Notes: generated by a model not told the origin, from the letters alone. Shown: positions 10,722-23,490, counted from the stretch's first letter. The stretch: DNA of 64,000 bases from Blumeriella jaapii (GCA_009599575.1 VWND01000012.1:186001-250000); one strand, 5' to 3'. Program-made: numbers and translations.

Positions 10722-12535
10722 TTACTCTCTTTTTCCGAAGAACTGCGTCCGCGCAATTGCGATTATAAGTCTATCGTTTCAATTTAATATAATTTTTCTT
10801 GCTTTCGTTATAAGCTTGTAATTATACGAAAAGCGCTCGTAAAAAGCTTTTGGCGGTGAAATGCGATCGGTGAAATATTTAAAAAATATAAAAGGCCGTT
10901 ATAACGTCAAAACAAAAATATTATTCGAAATCTTTATCGGCGCTTTTTTAATTAATTTGATATTATAATATTTTTTTATGCAACCTCGAATTTATTATTT
11001 TTTCGATCTTTTATTCCGTTTGTTTAGGAAATAATTAAATAAAAGCTGGTTCGGAGCGGCGTTAGCCAGATAAAAGATTGCTGATATGCTTTCGAAGCGA
11101 ATATAAATGAAAAATTAAATAAATTAATTAATCTGCGGAAAAATCAAGCTTTTAATTTTTTTTTATTTTATCAACGATTTTAATTAGACCGTACTATTTG
11201 TTTAAAAGCTTTCGGGAAAATCGGTCGAGTTTTCAATTTTTAATACTTATTAATACTTCGTCGCTTATATTTCAATTCATCGGTCGTTTATGCAAATTAG
11301 CGAAGCGTTTTATTTTAGCTTGTTATTACGCAATAAACGATTATGCGTATTTTATAATTTTTTTAATTCGAAAGGCCAAATGCAAAGCTTTGTCGCGGTT
11401 AAGCTTTTCGATAGCCGAGCGAAAAAAACGGAAGTTGTTTATATCTTAAAATATACGAGCTTCGTATTTATTTAAAACTTGAAAAAAAAAAACGTTGCCG
11501 AAAAATTCGTGCGGCAAAGTCAGCTATGCAATATTTATTAAAAGTAAAAGGCGTTTTTAATTATTTTAATAATAAAAGCAAAAGGAGCGGAAGCGTTGCT
11601 TAATATACTAGTTTATTACTTCGGTCTGTCTATCGATATTAAAATTGTACGCAATAATCAATTTAATTTTGGTTTTTAATATACGGCAGAATTTTTATTA
11701 AAAAACCGAAACAAATTAAGCTTTTCGGTCCGAAACAATTAAATCCGGCATGCCGAAATAGCGTATTTAATAAATCAAAAACAAAGCTGCCAGTTTTTTC
11801 GCTATAAAAATTTTATAGCAAAAAACTAATAAAAGCTTTTTGAATAAACGATTTATTATTACGAAAGCGAAATCGTAACTATTTTCGTTTAATAAAAGCT
11901 TCGTAAAATTTATCGTTAAATATTAATAAGGTTTGCTCGGTATAAGCAAAGGTTTTAAAAAGCCCGGGGTTTTGTCGCGCTTAGCTTTTATTCGTATGCA
12001 ACGACAATTCGAAACGTATTATTATATATTTGCTTTTATAACTTTTTGATAATATTTGCGACCGACCAAAAGCTTTATTTTCCTTATTTTAGCGTATGCT
12101 ACGCAAAGCTGTTCGTGGATATATCGGATTAAAAAGGTTCGCAATTCGAAAAGTTTTAAAAGCATTATTAATCTGCTTTGGAAAAACAACTTATTTTATC
12201 GCAATTAATAATTAAAATTATAATTGCGAGCTTGTATTCGTTGCGCTTCGAAAAAAAAAAGTTTTTGTTAGCTTATAGCAAATCGTTTATAATTATATAA
12301 TTATATATATCGTATGCGATCACGGAAATTGGGTTTGCGAATTTTTTTATAAATATTTTATTTTTTTCGTTTTCGCTGTTTTTTTCGAAAAAAATGCTAT
12401 TGTTATTATGTTTATCGAAAGCTATTTTTATAAGCGCTAGCGTAGTTATGCTTTTAGCAGCTATTTCTTTTAAAATTAGTCGGTTATTAAACCGACTAAA
12501 GCTTAATTAATATACGCTTGAAAAATTGCTCATAT
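10722..12535 (-). pseudogene. G3 pol 3' half: RT stub, integrase, C-terminus
   Basis: The minus strand reads, from the LTR A edge downwards, AIFQAYIN (RT block after FGLTNAP), then a collapsed region, then IRYIHEQLCVAYAKIRK, YVSNCRCIRIKAKRDKTPGF (zinc H2C2 end), SYDFAFVIINRLFKKL, AALFLIYQIRYFGMPDLIVS with DR following, and FNIDRQTEVIN. This is a classic Ty3/gypsy integrase: the first Asp is mutated (LTINFT), the second Asp and the Glu of QTE are kept. RT C-terminus and RNase H are largely missing, so an internal deletion of roughly 1 kb is inferred. Below about 11,200 the C-terminal part is no longer recognisable. The 5' half lies at 23845-26867. Confidence 0.85.
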
Positions 12536-12804
12536 TGTAAAGCGGTGATACCTTGTATTAATGGGAGTTGGTAGTTTTAGCTATGGTCGAGGCATGGACC
12601 CCTCCGAGACCCCCTGCTATTGACTACCTTTAACAGGTATAAAAACAAAGCATCCTCTTAAATAATATTATAAGCACGCAGTTTAATTTATACTTTTACT
12701 TATTTTTCTTTTTTTTTTTTTCAATTTTTTCTAGGGATTTTTGAAAATTATTTTATTTACCGATATATGGCCGTATCAGTTTGGTTTTCCTATCTATTTT
12801 TATA
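12536..12804 (+). repeat. G2-a 5' LTR
   Basis: 269 bp starting TGTAAAGCGGTGATACC and ending CTATTTTTATA. Landmarks shared by all G2 LTRs are GACCCCTCCGAGACCCCCTGC, AAGCACGCAGT and ATGGCCGTATCAGT. The GC-rich landmarks are intact although the flanking body is strongly RIPped. Confidence 0.95.
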
Positions 12805-13575
12805 TTTAATGATTTACGCAAGGATTTAAATTTCGGTGTTTCGTTTTTATATATTCGCCGATGCATTTTTTAGATTCGCAATCAAAGTCGATTTCGATAT
12901 TTCGCTATTACGGCTTAAAAGACTTTTTATATAATATTATTCGCAGCTGTATTATATAAAGGATTTTTAATAGCTTTTTTTATTTTGCGTATAGTTATTA
13001 AATTACAAAAATGCAACATATTTTAAAAACGTTTAAAATTACGGTTAGGCAATCCTGAACCGTACGAAGTTTAAAATTCGAAAATCGCTTTTTTGTTTAA
13101 GAATAATAAATCGAATATTAATTCGTACGCTTCGACCGCTGCGTTCGGCCTTTTTAAACTAGATTTCTTTTGATTAAACGCCTGGCGAGAATTTAATTTT
13201 TTGATTTTACGCTTTATGATTGTAGCAATTACAATTTGCGGTTTTTTATTAAAAATAGTAAAAAGATAGCTGTACGTGTATTAGCCTGAGTTACGGAATA
13301 TCGAAACCGTAAATTATATAGCAATATTATATTAATTTAATTAATTTACCAAAAAACAAATTTTTTAATATATTATTTAAATATCTGAACGCAATTTTAT
13401 TTTATTTAATTTTTTTAGAAAATACAAAAACTTTTTTAATAGCTCCTTTATTAAAAACGATTTTTTTTATACTAAAGATTTTTAATTTGCAACTTCAGAA
13501 AACATTTATTTATCTAATTCAAATCTTATTAATATCTTTACTAATATTATAAACAACGACGCTTTTCGTTTTCTT
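12805..13575 (+). other. G2-a leader between LTR and gag
   Basis: 770 bp also found after 29181 and, inverted, at 51316-52084. It holds a GC-richer patch near 13045-13200 shared by all copies (for example CAATCCTGAACCGTACGA) and no long open frame in this copy. In G2-e a frame of 83 codons (51607-51858, minus) overlaps this patch, so a short upstream coding segment or the gag N-terminus cannot be excluded. No primer-binding site was assigned. Confidence 0.7.
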
Positions 13576-14860
13576 ATGCGAGACCGCATGCCTTTTCCTG
13601 GCTCCTTTGGTGCATTTTTATTTAATAACGCCAATATTACCGATTTTATCGAGAAATATAAAAAAACTTATAAAAATTTCGGAATTTTTAAAATTAAAAT
13701 ATTCGATAAACTTTTTCGCTATTATAACCTAACTATTAAAAATATTATTAAGTCGATAAATAAATAAAAGATTATTAAGGCTCGAAATTGGCGTAAGCTA
13801 GTTAAAGCTTTAAAATCGGAATTTCGAAACCACGATCGTTAGTAAATTCGCGATACTATCGCTTTTTTTAAATAATTTGTTATAATAATTCGCCAAGCCA
13901 AAAAACTTAAGGTTTATTATCGTACTTATATAAGAGTTTTTGACGTTTTCGTTAATAAAAAAATCTTAAACGAGGTTAAGCAAGAAAAATTGTTTTTATT
14001 TAGCTTTTTAACTAGTATTCGCAATAAGATTATTAAGTATTTTAAAATTAATAAATAAGATTTTAAAATCTTCGATTAGTATTTTAAATTTGTGAAATTC
14101 GTTTTTAAACAAAACCAAAGCGAACGTATTATTAAAGCCATAGATTAAAAGAAATCTTTTTTTTTTATTTATAAGAAAAACGTAAAAGCTTTAGTGCAGA
14201 AACATGCCCAGCTATTAAAAATTACCGAAATCGCTAAGAAACAATCAATTATTATATTATTTAATCGTTTTGCAGAATTTACTGATTTGGAAAAACTTAA
14301 TAAAAATATCGAAACTTTTGTATTAAAATTTACCGATATTAAAATTTAAAAACTTTAAAATAAAGTCGAAGGTTTTATATAATAGCAGAAAAAACTTTTT
14401 TACGTTAATTCGGATAATAAAAACGATTAAAATAAACTTTATAACAATTACTTTTTTTAAAATGCGCGAAACGATCAGCTTCGCTAAGCTATTATAAAAG
14501 TAATAGCTGCTTAATAACAATTATTTCGTATTAGCGATTAAAATTAGCGAAATATTAATTATAATAACGATTATCAAAAGAAAAAAGAAAACCAACGCGA
14601 AAATCAAAATCGCGGTTATTAAAATAATAAAAGTAATTATTAAAACAAATTCCGTGGCCTTAAATATAAATTTTGTAATAACAGAAAAATTTACTGCGAA
14701 AAACCTTATATTCGCTTAAAATACAAAGCATTTAATTTTTATATAAATAATAATATTTGTTATATTAATAAATATAAAGCGATTTGCTTCGAACCGACGG
14801 AAGCAGAAATAGGCCTTTTTAATAAAACTGAAAACCAGAATTAATTAAATATTATTCGTT
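13576..14860 (+). pseudogene. G2-a gag
   Basis: Gag forms the virus-like particle. It opens with MRDRMPFPGSFGAFLF, then NANITDFIEKYKKTYKNFGI, a start typical of a known group of fungal gypsy Gag proteins (RMPFPGSFGAP...NVTDFIEKYE). The frame goes on through DTIAFFK, QAKKLKVYYRTYIRVFDVFV and FNRFAEFTDLEKLNKNIETF. The C-terminal region at 14670-14800 has several Cys (KFCNNRKIYCEKPY, NNICYINKYKAICFEPTEAE) and may be a nucleic-acid-binding knuckle. The ATG at 13576 is kept; RIP stops begin after 63 codons. Homologues are at 29953-30152, 50035-51315 and 58665-59600. Confidence 0.85.
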
Positions 14861-16152
14861 TAAAAATAAAAAGTACGAAATAAAACGATTGCTTGGAAAA
14901 CAAAAAAAATGCAAAAACGATTTTTATTAATAAAAAAAAAACATTTCAAAAAGCGTATTAATTAAAAAAAAAACTTTTATTTTAAGCGTAAATAGAATTT
15001 AAATATATAAATAAAAAACAAATATATATATTACTAATACAATTATCGCATCTGCAAATATTATAGCTGTATAATTAAGCTAGCGAATTATAAAAAAGCA
15101 AAATGCTTTTGTTTTATTCGCTAAATCAATTGATATAAAAAAAAACGTTAAAATCGAAAAAAAAAAAGATTTTGAAATTCGAAAAAAAACCGATAAAACC
15201 ATTAGAAAAACGCTTATAATAAAAGAAATTAACGACGATATAAAAAATATCGACACCGATATTCCGGTTTAAATTATTTAAAAAATACCAGCTTTTAAAC
15301 GCTTATTATTAATACGAAACGAAAAATAAATCGATAAATATATCAGCTTCGAAGCCGTCGACGAAGCTATTAAAAAAATTATAAAACAGAAAATTAAATT
15401 GAAATTCAGCGATTTATTTAGCATAAAAGAAAAATTCGATAAAATTATTAATAAACAAATCTTTGCATTAAAAAAAAACGAAAAAATTAAATTTATTCGA
15501 AAAAAAAACGATTTTAAATTGAAAAAAAACCAAAAAGAAATTTATAATATCGCAATTAATTTAGCCGATAAGAAAAAATCTTCGGAAAAAGTCAGCTTTT
15601 TGGATTTTATTATAAAAATTCAAAAGTCAAAACGACGAAACTGCTTTTACACGGTTATAAAAGCGTCAAAAATAAAAATTATACTTAAAAAAAGTACGAC
15701 CGCTTTCGTTTTATTTAATAGCGGAGCCGAAGTTAATTGCATAAACCAAAAAACAACCGAAGCTAATAGTATTTCGATTATTATCGATAAACGAATAATT
15801 TATATTATCGTTAATAAAAATACGATTAAATTTGATAAAATTATACGAAATATAAAAATCGACGTTAAAAATATTATTATTTATAAAAACCTTTTAATAA
15901 TAAAAAAATACTTTTATTTTATTATTTTTAAAATGCTTTGGATTTTGGAAAATTTCGTCAGTTTCAAATATACCGAAAACGGCCAAATAAAAGTTTTTTT
16001 CTGAAATTGAAACCGATTTTTTCAAAATCAAATTATCGTCGCCGGCGATAAGATTTTTTTAATCGACGTTTTATCGGAAAACGAATAGCCGGCTTTGGTT
16101 TTAAAACAAACGCTGAGCTATAACAAAATCTGAAAAATATTCGGCTAAAAGC

Positions 16153-16185
16153 ATTTACGTTATTAATCGAAATAGCATCGCGAAT
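16153..16185. repeat. 33 bp palindromic mini-repeat, G2 site 1
   Basis: Runs ATTTACGTTATTA, then TCGAAAT, then AGCATCGCGAAT (with one joining A). Lies between protease and RT of G2-a; matches 48711-48743 and 57321-57353 in the other copies. Confidence 0.75.
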
Positions 16186-18097
16186 AAAATTGGCTAATAT
16201 TAATATTTTTGGCTATTAATTCGGAAATAAAAATTCCGAAAATTTCGTTTTTGTATTAAACAAATCCGATTTATATATTTTATTTTTTTGTATTAATATC
16301 AGCACTTTTTATAAGCGCAAAGCTAATAAAATACGATTTGTAAATCTTGGCGAATCCGGTAAAAATATTTTCGAAAAAATAAACGATTGGTTTGAAAAAA
16401 ATAAAAAAATAAAATTATTTTAATTAATTATTAACGAATTCGAAAAGCTTATTATAAGCCGATTTTCCAATTTATTATTTGGCAGCCGATTTATAAAAAA
16501 ACGATTTAACAATTTAGCAATCGGAATCCAGCTTTTATTAAAAAAAAAAAAGGTTTTGTACGAAGTCTTACGCAACCGAAAAAAGACTATGACTTTCGAT
16601 TTTACCGAAATGGGCCAATTTAGCTTTAACGTTACGTTTTATATCGATATTAAAACCGTATTTTACGAAGCTTGGCAAAAAAAGATTTTTTCAGTTTTTA
16701 AAGTTTTTTAAAATAAAATAGTCGAAATACTAAAAAAACGAATTAAGCAAAAAATTTTCGAATTTTGCTACGGCCCATATAAAAATAAATGATTTATCGT
16801 TGCGAAAAAAAAAAAAAGCATTTATAAACTTATTACCGCAGTCGTCGAAATAAACAAAATAACGATACGAAACGCTAACGTATTATTTAACGTCGATTAA
16901 TTTTCAAACGAATTCGCAGAATTAACGATCGCTTTTTTTTTCGATTTGTTTTTAAGCTACGACTATTTAATATTTGATTTACGATTTCGAAACATAACGG
17001 CAATTCAAATACCAATCGGTTTATTGCGTATAATAAAAATATTTATAAAAGCTATTAATTTAGTCGCACAATTCGTAAAAATCGTATATAAGGTTTTTAT
17101 AATTTGCATTTTTAATATTGCTTTTTTTTACGTTAACGACGTCGAAGTAAAAGGCTTTAAATTATATTATAATAATAAAAAGATTTTTTCTGAAATTCGA
17201 CGTTATATAATAAAATATATTTAAAATATCGATAAAATTATAATCTGTTTCGAAAAAGCCAAAGCTATTATTAGTTTTCGATTAAAATTTTGTATATCCG
17301 AAATAAATATCGTTGGTTATATAATTAATAGCGCTGGCCGTTATTTTTAACAAAAAAAAATTAAAAAGATTTGCGAATAAAAAAAGTGTAAAAATATTAC
17401 CGAAGCCAAAGCTTTTATTAGCGTTGTGATTTATTATCGCAATTAAATTAAAAACTTTTTTTAAAAAGCTGTATCCATTTACGCTACGATAAAAAAAAAA
17501 TCGATTTCGTTTAAAAAAAAAAGCAGAGCAAAATTATAAAAGTTTTTAAAAACGATTTTTTATCGGCCTTATCGTTTATGCGAATCGATTACAGCTTAAA
17601 CGCAGGAAAAATCTTTTAATTATCGACGTTAATATTTTCGATTGGAAAGCTGTATTATAATAAATCGATAAAAACAAAAAACGGCATTTTTTACGATTCG
17701 AAAGCGGCTTATAATTTTTCGCGAAAGCACGCTACGATATTATTAAACGAAAATGTCGAGGCGCTTTTAAAATAATAAAAAAAATAAAAAGCGAATTATA
17801 CGACGTATATTTTATTTTAAAAACAAACGCAAAAGTTTTTGTCGATTAATTAAATAAAAAAGCCAATAATCTACCGAAAGCATTCGTTATTAATTAAATA
17901 GCTTGGATGCGATTTATATATTTCGAAATTAAATATATTAAAAAAATAATTAATATAGCGGCAAACGGCTTTTCCAAACGAAAACGCTTTTATTCGTTTG
18001 ATTTCGCTAAACAAAGCGAATAAAATATCGACGAATAAATCGCTAACGAAATCGGCTGCTTCGCTATTTGCGCTTTAAATTTTATAAAGCTAAAACT

Positions 18098-18130
18098 ATT
18101 CGCGTTGCTATTTCGGTTGGCACCGCGAAT
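18098..18130. repeat. 33 bp palindromic mini-repeat, G2 site 2
   Basis: Left arm ATTCGCGTTGCTA, centre TTTCGGT, right arm TGGCACCGCGAAT: the clearest example, with 11 of 13 arm positions pairing. Translated in frame as LFRLAPRI within the RNase H-integrase linker. Confidence 0.9.
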
Positions 18131-18160
18131 AAAAAATATTAATTTTCGGGCCGAAAAAGC

Positions 18161-18193
18161 ATTCGCGTTATTATTTCGGCTAGCACCGCGAAT
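18161..18193. repeat. 33 bp palindromic mini-repeat, G2 site 3
   Basis: A second unit 63 bp (21 codons) downstream of site 2, again 33 bp: ATTCGCGTTATTA, centre TTTCGGC, right arm TAGCACCGCGAAT. It gives the repeated LFRLAPRI peptide, so the pair looks like a tandem gain or a local duplication. Confidence 0.9.
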
Positions 18194-19720
18194 AAATTTA
18201 ATCGAAAACGATCGGAATAAACCGATTAACGACGAAAATAAATTTTTAATCGATAACTACGAAACCGAAGATTTTTATTTAATCGTATATTATTTAATTA
18301 TTTTGTTTAAATTATTTAGCGTATTAAATTATTAATTTAAATTATTTAAAAACCAAGCTTTCGATTATATTTTAGCCGACAAAAAGCTGTATAAAATAAA
18401 AAATAATATATATTAAAAACGATTAATAATAAATAATAAAGCCGATAAATTTCAAATTATAAAAAAAGCCTACGAAAAAGTGTTTTATAAAAAAGCTAAA
18501 ATTATTTATTACCGAATCAAAAACGATTTTTAATAAAAAAAATGCTTCGAAAATTGCAAAGCTTTCGTTAAAAGCTGTATTTTTTATTAAAAACGAAAAC
18601 TTGGCCGAAAAAAGAATTTATTATATTTAACGTAATTTTTTGAAATTTGAAAAAAAATTAATTTCGACGTTATACGCGTGCCGATTACCGACCGCGGATA
18701 TACGTATTTCGTATTTGCTATCGACGATTTGTTTAAATAGCTTAAAAAGCGATTTTTCCGAAACGTTATTTTCAAAATTATAGCGATTTTTTTTTAGAAA
18801 AACGTTATATATCGATACGATTTGTTTAGCAAATTAAACGTCGATAATAAATTCGAAAACAAAAGCGTTATCGAAACTTTTACAAAAAAATACAGCATTT
18901 AGCGCATTCAGATTTTAGTTTACAATTCGAAAAGCAACGGATCCGTGGAACGAAATTATAAAAATATTTTTAACGGCTTTTTAAAAGCTATTCGAAAAAG
19001 TTATAAACGTTAATCGCGGAAATTTTCGAAAATGCTTTTTGTTATGCGTATATATATATACGCTTTTATTAAAATAATTTTATTTTTTATTTAATATAAC
19101 AAAAACGATCGATTGCTTTTGAAAATAAAATAGCCTGTCTAAAAGTTTTATAACGTAATTAAAATAAAAACAAAAGCAGATTTATTAATAATAAAATTTA
19201 AGCAGCTAAATTATCGCGATATAAATATAAAAAAAAAAATTTTTAAAAAAAAAAAATATAAAAAAGCAGTTAAAAAAATTTAAAATAAAATTAAGGTTTT
19301 AAAAAAAACGCTAATTAAAAAAAAAGATCTGGTTTTAATTTACGACGTTCAGCGCGTTATTAACAAAACGGCCGATATTAAACTTAATTATAAATGGCTC
19401 GGACCTTACGAAATATACGAGGCCGAATTAAATAAAAGCTATTATAAGTTTACGGAATTCGATAAAATAAAACTAAAAAAAACGTTCGCCGCTAACCGGT
19501 TGAAGCGATTTTACAAAAAGAGTTAGCAAATTTATTTTTTGAATTTTAAAACAAAAACCGATTTCGATTTCAGCGATTTCGACGACGACTCCGATTAAAG
19601 CGATTATATTTCTGAAAAAAAAAAACTTTTTGAAAAAATTTGAAAACAGCCGAATAATAATCCCGCTGCTAAAACCATAGTTTAAGTCGTGATTCCATTT
19701 ATAACCGAAAAAAAAAAATG

Positions 19721-20206
19721 CTTATAAAATTGTTTATTAATTGTTTTATTATTTTTGTTATTTATTATTTTCCTTTTTATTATATATTATTTTATTGTTT
19801 TTATTTTGCTTATTTGTATACAATTTAATTAATTTGTTTTATATACGCTGTTTATTTTGAAAACTTTTTTTTATATTATTTAAAACACCTACTGTATTTT
19901 TTTTTGTTTAACTGTATTTTTGTTTACCAAAACAAAAGGTTTTATATATATTTGAGCCGCATATTTAATGCATTTATATAATTCGTATATTTTACGAAAA
20001 CTATTTTTTATATATTTTATTATTTGCTACTTTTTGTATTATTTACTTTTTTCGCTATTTTGAACGGATGCTTGCCTAAACAATTATAATTTATTAAAAA
20101 AACAGTATACGGATTTCCGTAATTTTTAAATACAAATATTTTATAATTCCCGTATTTTTTCTCAACCATTTTTTAATAAATATAATATATTTTTTTAATT
20201 AATAAA
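19721..20206 (+). other. T-rich spacer with hydrophobic frame between pol and second ORF
   Basis: About 480 bp of extreme A+T, T-rich on the sense strand. In the frame that leaves pol it encodes almost only Leu, Ile, Phe, Tyr and Val. In G2-e the same frame is open for 73 codons (44988-45209) and in G2-d for 60 codons (53593-53775), with a shared core such as FLFCLLIYNLIILFYIYCLF. It could be a membrane segment, but a T-rich strand yields such text by composition alone. It may equally hold the promoter or splice signals of the second ORF. Confidence 0.5.
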
Positions 20207-23200
20207 CCCATCGATATTATATCGTTCTCTAAGCAGAACGTTGCTAAACCTAGCAAATTTATTTTTAATTTATTTTAAAACGAAACTATTATACGCAACC
20301 TTTCCGAATTTAAACAAATATATAATATCGCCATTTCAAATTAATAAGCAGCTTTCGTAAAAACATTTATAAAGCAATTCGATATAATAATTAAAAACGT
20401 TAACGAATTTTTATTCGATTACAAAAGCTTCGTTAAAACTAAATTCGTTCGCAAAAGTTTTAATTACGATAAATTTCTGCTAAATTACGATAACGCTTTA
20501 AAAGCTTTCGCCGAAGCAAAAAAAGCTCGAAATAATAAAAAAAAAATAATAAACCGAATATTGCGCTTTTTGCTAAATTAACGAAAAAAAAATATTTAAA
20601 AATACGTTTTTAATAAAATTACCGGTGTTATTTTATTTCGGCATTTCGTTCGCTTTTTCGAAATTATTACTTTTATTAAAAAAAAAATCTGAATATTAAA
20701 CGCTTATATTTTTAAAGCGCAAATCTTAAAAGCCAACAATCCAAAAGTCCGCAAATTTATAAGCTTTTTTACAACTGTTTGTAAATTAATCGACGACGCT
20801 ATGCAATCGTTAAAAAGAATTTTAATCGATTGCGAAATTTCAAATTTGATTTTTTTTTAAAGCAAAAAACTAAGCGTCGTTAAATACGGCATTTTTATAT
20901 CGAAAAAAAAAAACGACGCTATTTCGATATTTTAAATTTACGACGACGAAAAAAACGAAAAAGTTAATATTATTTTCGTTTAGTTCGAAAAAATATACGC
21001 GGTAGCAATTAATATTTCTAAAGCAATTAAAACAATTCGGCGATTTCCATTTCTAATTATCGAAAACGAATTCGAAAACGAAATTAAAAGCGTAATAATA
21101 AATAATCGTTTATTCGAATATAAAAAATTTATTATATTTGTAAAAACGATTTCGGAAAAAATAAAAATAAAAAACGTAAAAAAGCGCGCCGATATTTCCG
21201 AAATTTTTTTTGTTCGAAAAAGAAAATTATTCGCGTCGCTAGTAAAAAAAGCACCGCGAATAAAAACAGCCGGAAATCGACGCCGAGCTATAGCTTTTAA
21301 GCTAATTAATAAAAAACGCGACGATTTTACGAAATCAGATTCAGAAAAACGCGCCGGCATTCCGAAAAAAAAGAATCCAAACGATTTTAAATCTGATTTC
21401 TCGAAATTAAATACGCAAATATTAAAAACGCTTATTGCGTTTAAAAACGTCGTATTATTACCGCTAATATTTTAAATTCTGATAAAAGCATTTAAAATCT
21501 CGACTATTATACGTTTCGACCGAAAAAGCTTGGAAAAAAATATCGAAGTTATCGCGGAAAAAATTATATAAAAAACATAAAATCAAATTATTTTATTTAA
21601 AACTTTCGCTTTCGACGACGAAACGATTTAAAAGTTTTATTTCGATACTTTTATATAAAAAACTAAACAAATTCGTTAGCTTTTTTTTTTTTTTTGCTTC
21701 GAACGAAAATTAAATTAAGCTTTTTCGAAAAATTGCAAATATAATACGTTAAAGCAAATAAAAAAAACTTTTGAAAACGATAATCCGTTTTTATTCGAAT
21801 TTTTTTTCGTTAAAAAACTCCGATTTTTTAATTTCGTTTTTACGAATAATATTAACGCTAAAAAAAACGGCAAATTTTGCTATTTTCACGTATATTATTA
21901 CGCGCCGTATTACGATTTAATTATAAAAAAAATTAACGTTATCGGCTTCGCTAATCGATTCGCTGCTATTAAAAATTCGAATTACGACGTGTTCGAAATT
22001 AATTTTAATAATTAGTTTATATTCCGACGAAAAATTGCAAAAACTATTTAAGCGCGTGCGAAGATTTATTTAAGCTACGCAAATTTTAAAACAAATCTTA
22101 AGATTTTTAGCGCGATTACAAAATTCGATTAAAACGTAAAAAAATAAAAGCAACGAATATTCCTAAAAGCCGATTTTTTTAGCTTTTCGACCGAAAATAT
22201 ATTTTAAAATTTATTTAAATTAAATTGCGAATTCGTTAATTATATAAAATTTTACAACGGAAAAAACAAACTATTATTATATTTTATAAAAAAAAAGATA
22301 GCTATATACAAATATTATTTTCGATTGATTAAAACCTAAAAAGCGCTTATAGTTTTCTTCGCTAATATGCTTTACAATTTCATTTAATAAGCTTTTAAAA
22401 TACACCCCGGCTTTTACTTTGCTGTTTTAATTACCCGGAATTTTAGAAACTGCCGCTTTGTAATATATTTTAACGTTTCGATCGCTTTAGATTTCGCTGG
22501 TTCCGACCGTATTACGATTATAAAATTCGATATCGCCGACTTTTAAAAAAAAAAAAAAATCGAAAATTTTACCGACGCTATTTTCGATTATTACGTTTTG
22601 CTTATATTCGTATATAACTCGGAAATAATCGAAGTTTATTTGCAATTATACTACGACGCTAAGCTAATTAAAACTATTTAAAAAAGCCAGCTTTTTTGTA
22701 TTTCAGCGCGTTTAAAATAATGGCTTCGGTTATTTTATCGGATTACGAAACCGAAAGCTACGAAATAAAAAATAAAATAACTTTTATTAGCTTTTCGATT
22801 AAGCAAAAGGTTTTCGTCAGATTTAAAATCTAAAAAACCGACAGCGCGATGCTAATTTATTCGAATAATTATACGGCGCAAAAGTATAAAAACTATTTCG
22901 AAAACGACGTTTCGATAAGCCATTTAATACTATTTGTATTGCGACGAAAGCAATTATAGCATTTTCGGTAATTTCGACTGCAAACGATTATTTCCGAATT
23001 ATTTCGTAGAATAATTTTTTTTATAGGTTTCGGAACTTTTTTAAAAATATTCGTCGGCAAATAATCGTAATCCGATTTATTAATTTTACGCGAAGCAAAA
23101 GCGTTAATCGGTTTTAATTACGACGAACTAATCGATTACTTTTACGATTTTAATATAAGACTTTTTAGCGTTTTTTGTAAAGCGTAAAATTACGTTTAAA

Positions 23201-23490
23201 AATTGAAATTTATTATTTACGCAGAAAAGTCGTGGAAAACATTCGTCGCGGCGATATTTAATAATATTATCGACGAAAAAGCTATTAAAACGTTCGTAAG
23301 TTTAAACGATATTTCGACTGATATTTTATCGAGCTATTTTTTAAAAAAGCAGAATAAACAAAATAATTTAAACGATAAACGAAACGTTATTTTTTCGCAG
23401 AAGCCAATAGCAAAAAGGCCAAAAACGAATTAGGATACCGAAAAAGTATAAGACTAAAAAGTTCGGTTTTTAATTAATTAGTTTTTAAAT
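20207..23490 (+). pseudogene. G2-a second ORF, unknown function, about 1,095 codons
   Basis: Starting near the conserved PIDIISFSKQNVAK text, one frame can be followed for 3.2 kb, interrupted only by TAA/TAG/TGA of RIP type and by one base lost near 22692 (G2-d and G2-e keep the frame there). Segments include EFLFDYKSFVKTKFVRKSF, KLIDDAMQSLKRILIDCEIS, AVAINISKAIKTIRRFPFLI, GKFCYFHVYYYAPYYDLI, SDRITIIKFDIADF, FTDAIFDYYVLLIFVYNSEI and, after the frame change, ILSDYETESYEIKNKITF. Cys/His residues near 21700-21900 might bind zinc. No RT, integrase, protease, helicase or envelope signature was recognised, and no signal peptide or clear transmembrane helix. The original start codon is lost, as expected from ATG to ATA changes. 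Confidence 0.75.
21229..21261. repeat. 33 bp palindromic mini-repeat, G2 site 4 (second ORF)
   Basis: ATTCGCGTCGCTA, then GTAAAAAA, then AGCACCGCGAAT. Read in frame within RKLFASLVKKAPRIKTAG of the second ORF. The centre differs from the other sites. Homologous units are at 43639-43671 and 40950-40982. Confidence 0.85.

Larger units (their letters stand above)
15130..19720 (+). pseudogene. G2-a pol: protease, RT, RNase H, integrase
   Basis: Order of recognisable parts: protease with FVLFNSGAEVNCIN (15400-16004 is open; Asp of DSGA is Asn); RT from about 16560, with FCYGPYKNKWFIVAKKKKS, then the catalytic box FYVNDVEVKGFKLYYNN near 17120-17170 (first Asp to Asn) and TEAKAFISVVIYYRNQIKNF; RNase H region around 17560-17900; integrase with ENCKAFVKSCIFYQKRKLGR (zinc part), FDVIRVPITDRGYTYFVFAI, and SNGSVERNYKNIFNGFLKA near 18940-18990; and a C-terminal KLNYKWLGPYEIYEAELNKS, AANRLKRFYKKS and an acidic tail with DFSDFDDDSD. 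This is the fungal gypsy clade whose RT box reads F-V-D-D-V-G-V-K-G-P. There are RIP stops and indels between sub-frames. Confidence 0.9.

Noticed and set aside
10367..10756. A 129-codon open frame on the minus strand as a gene
   Set aside because: It crosses from G1 into the LTR and encodes the 15 bp tandem repeat; it is open only because the LTR escaped RIP.
15399..16004. A 201-codon open frame as an intact gene
   Set aside because: It is the protease part of G2-a pol with Asn at the catalytic Asp; it is open by chance between RIP stops.
20207..23490. The G2 second ORF as a retroviral-type envelope gene
   Set aside because: Position fits, but no signal peptide, furin-like site, glycosylation pattern or membrane anchor can be read in the frame.
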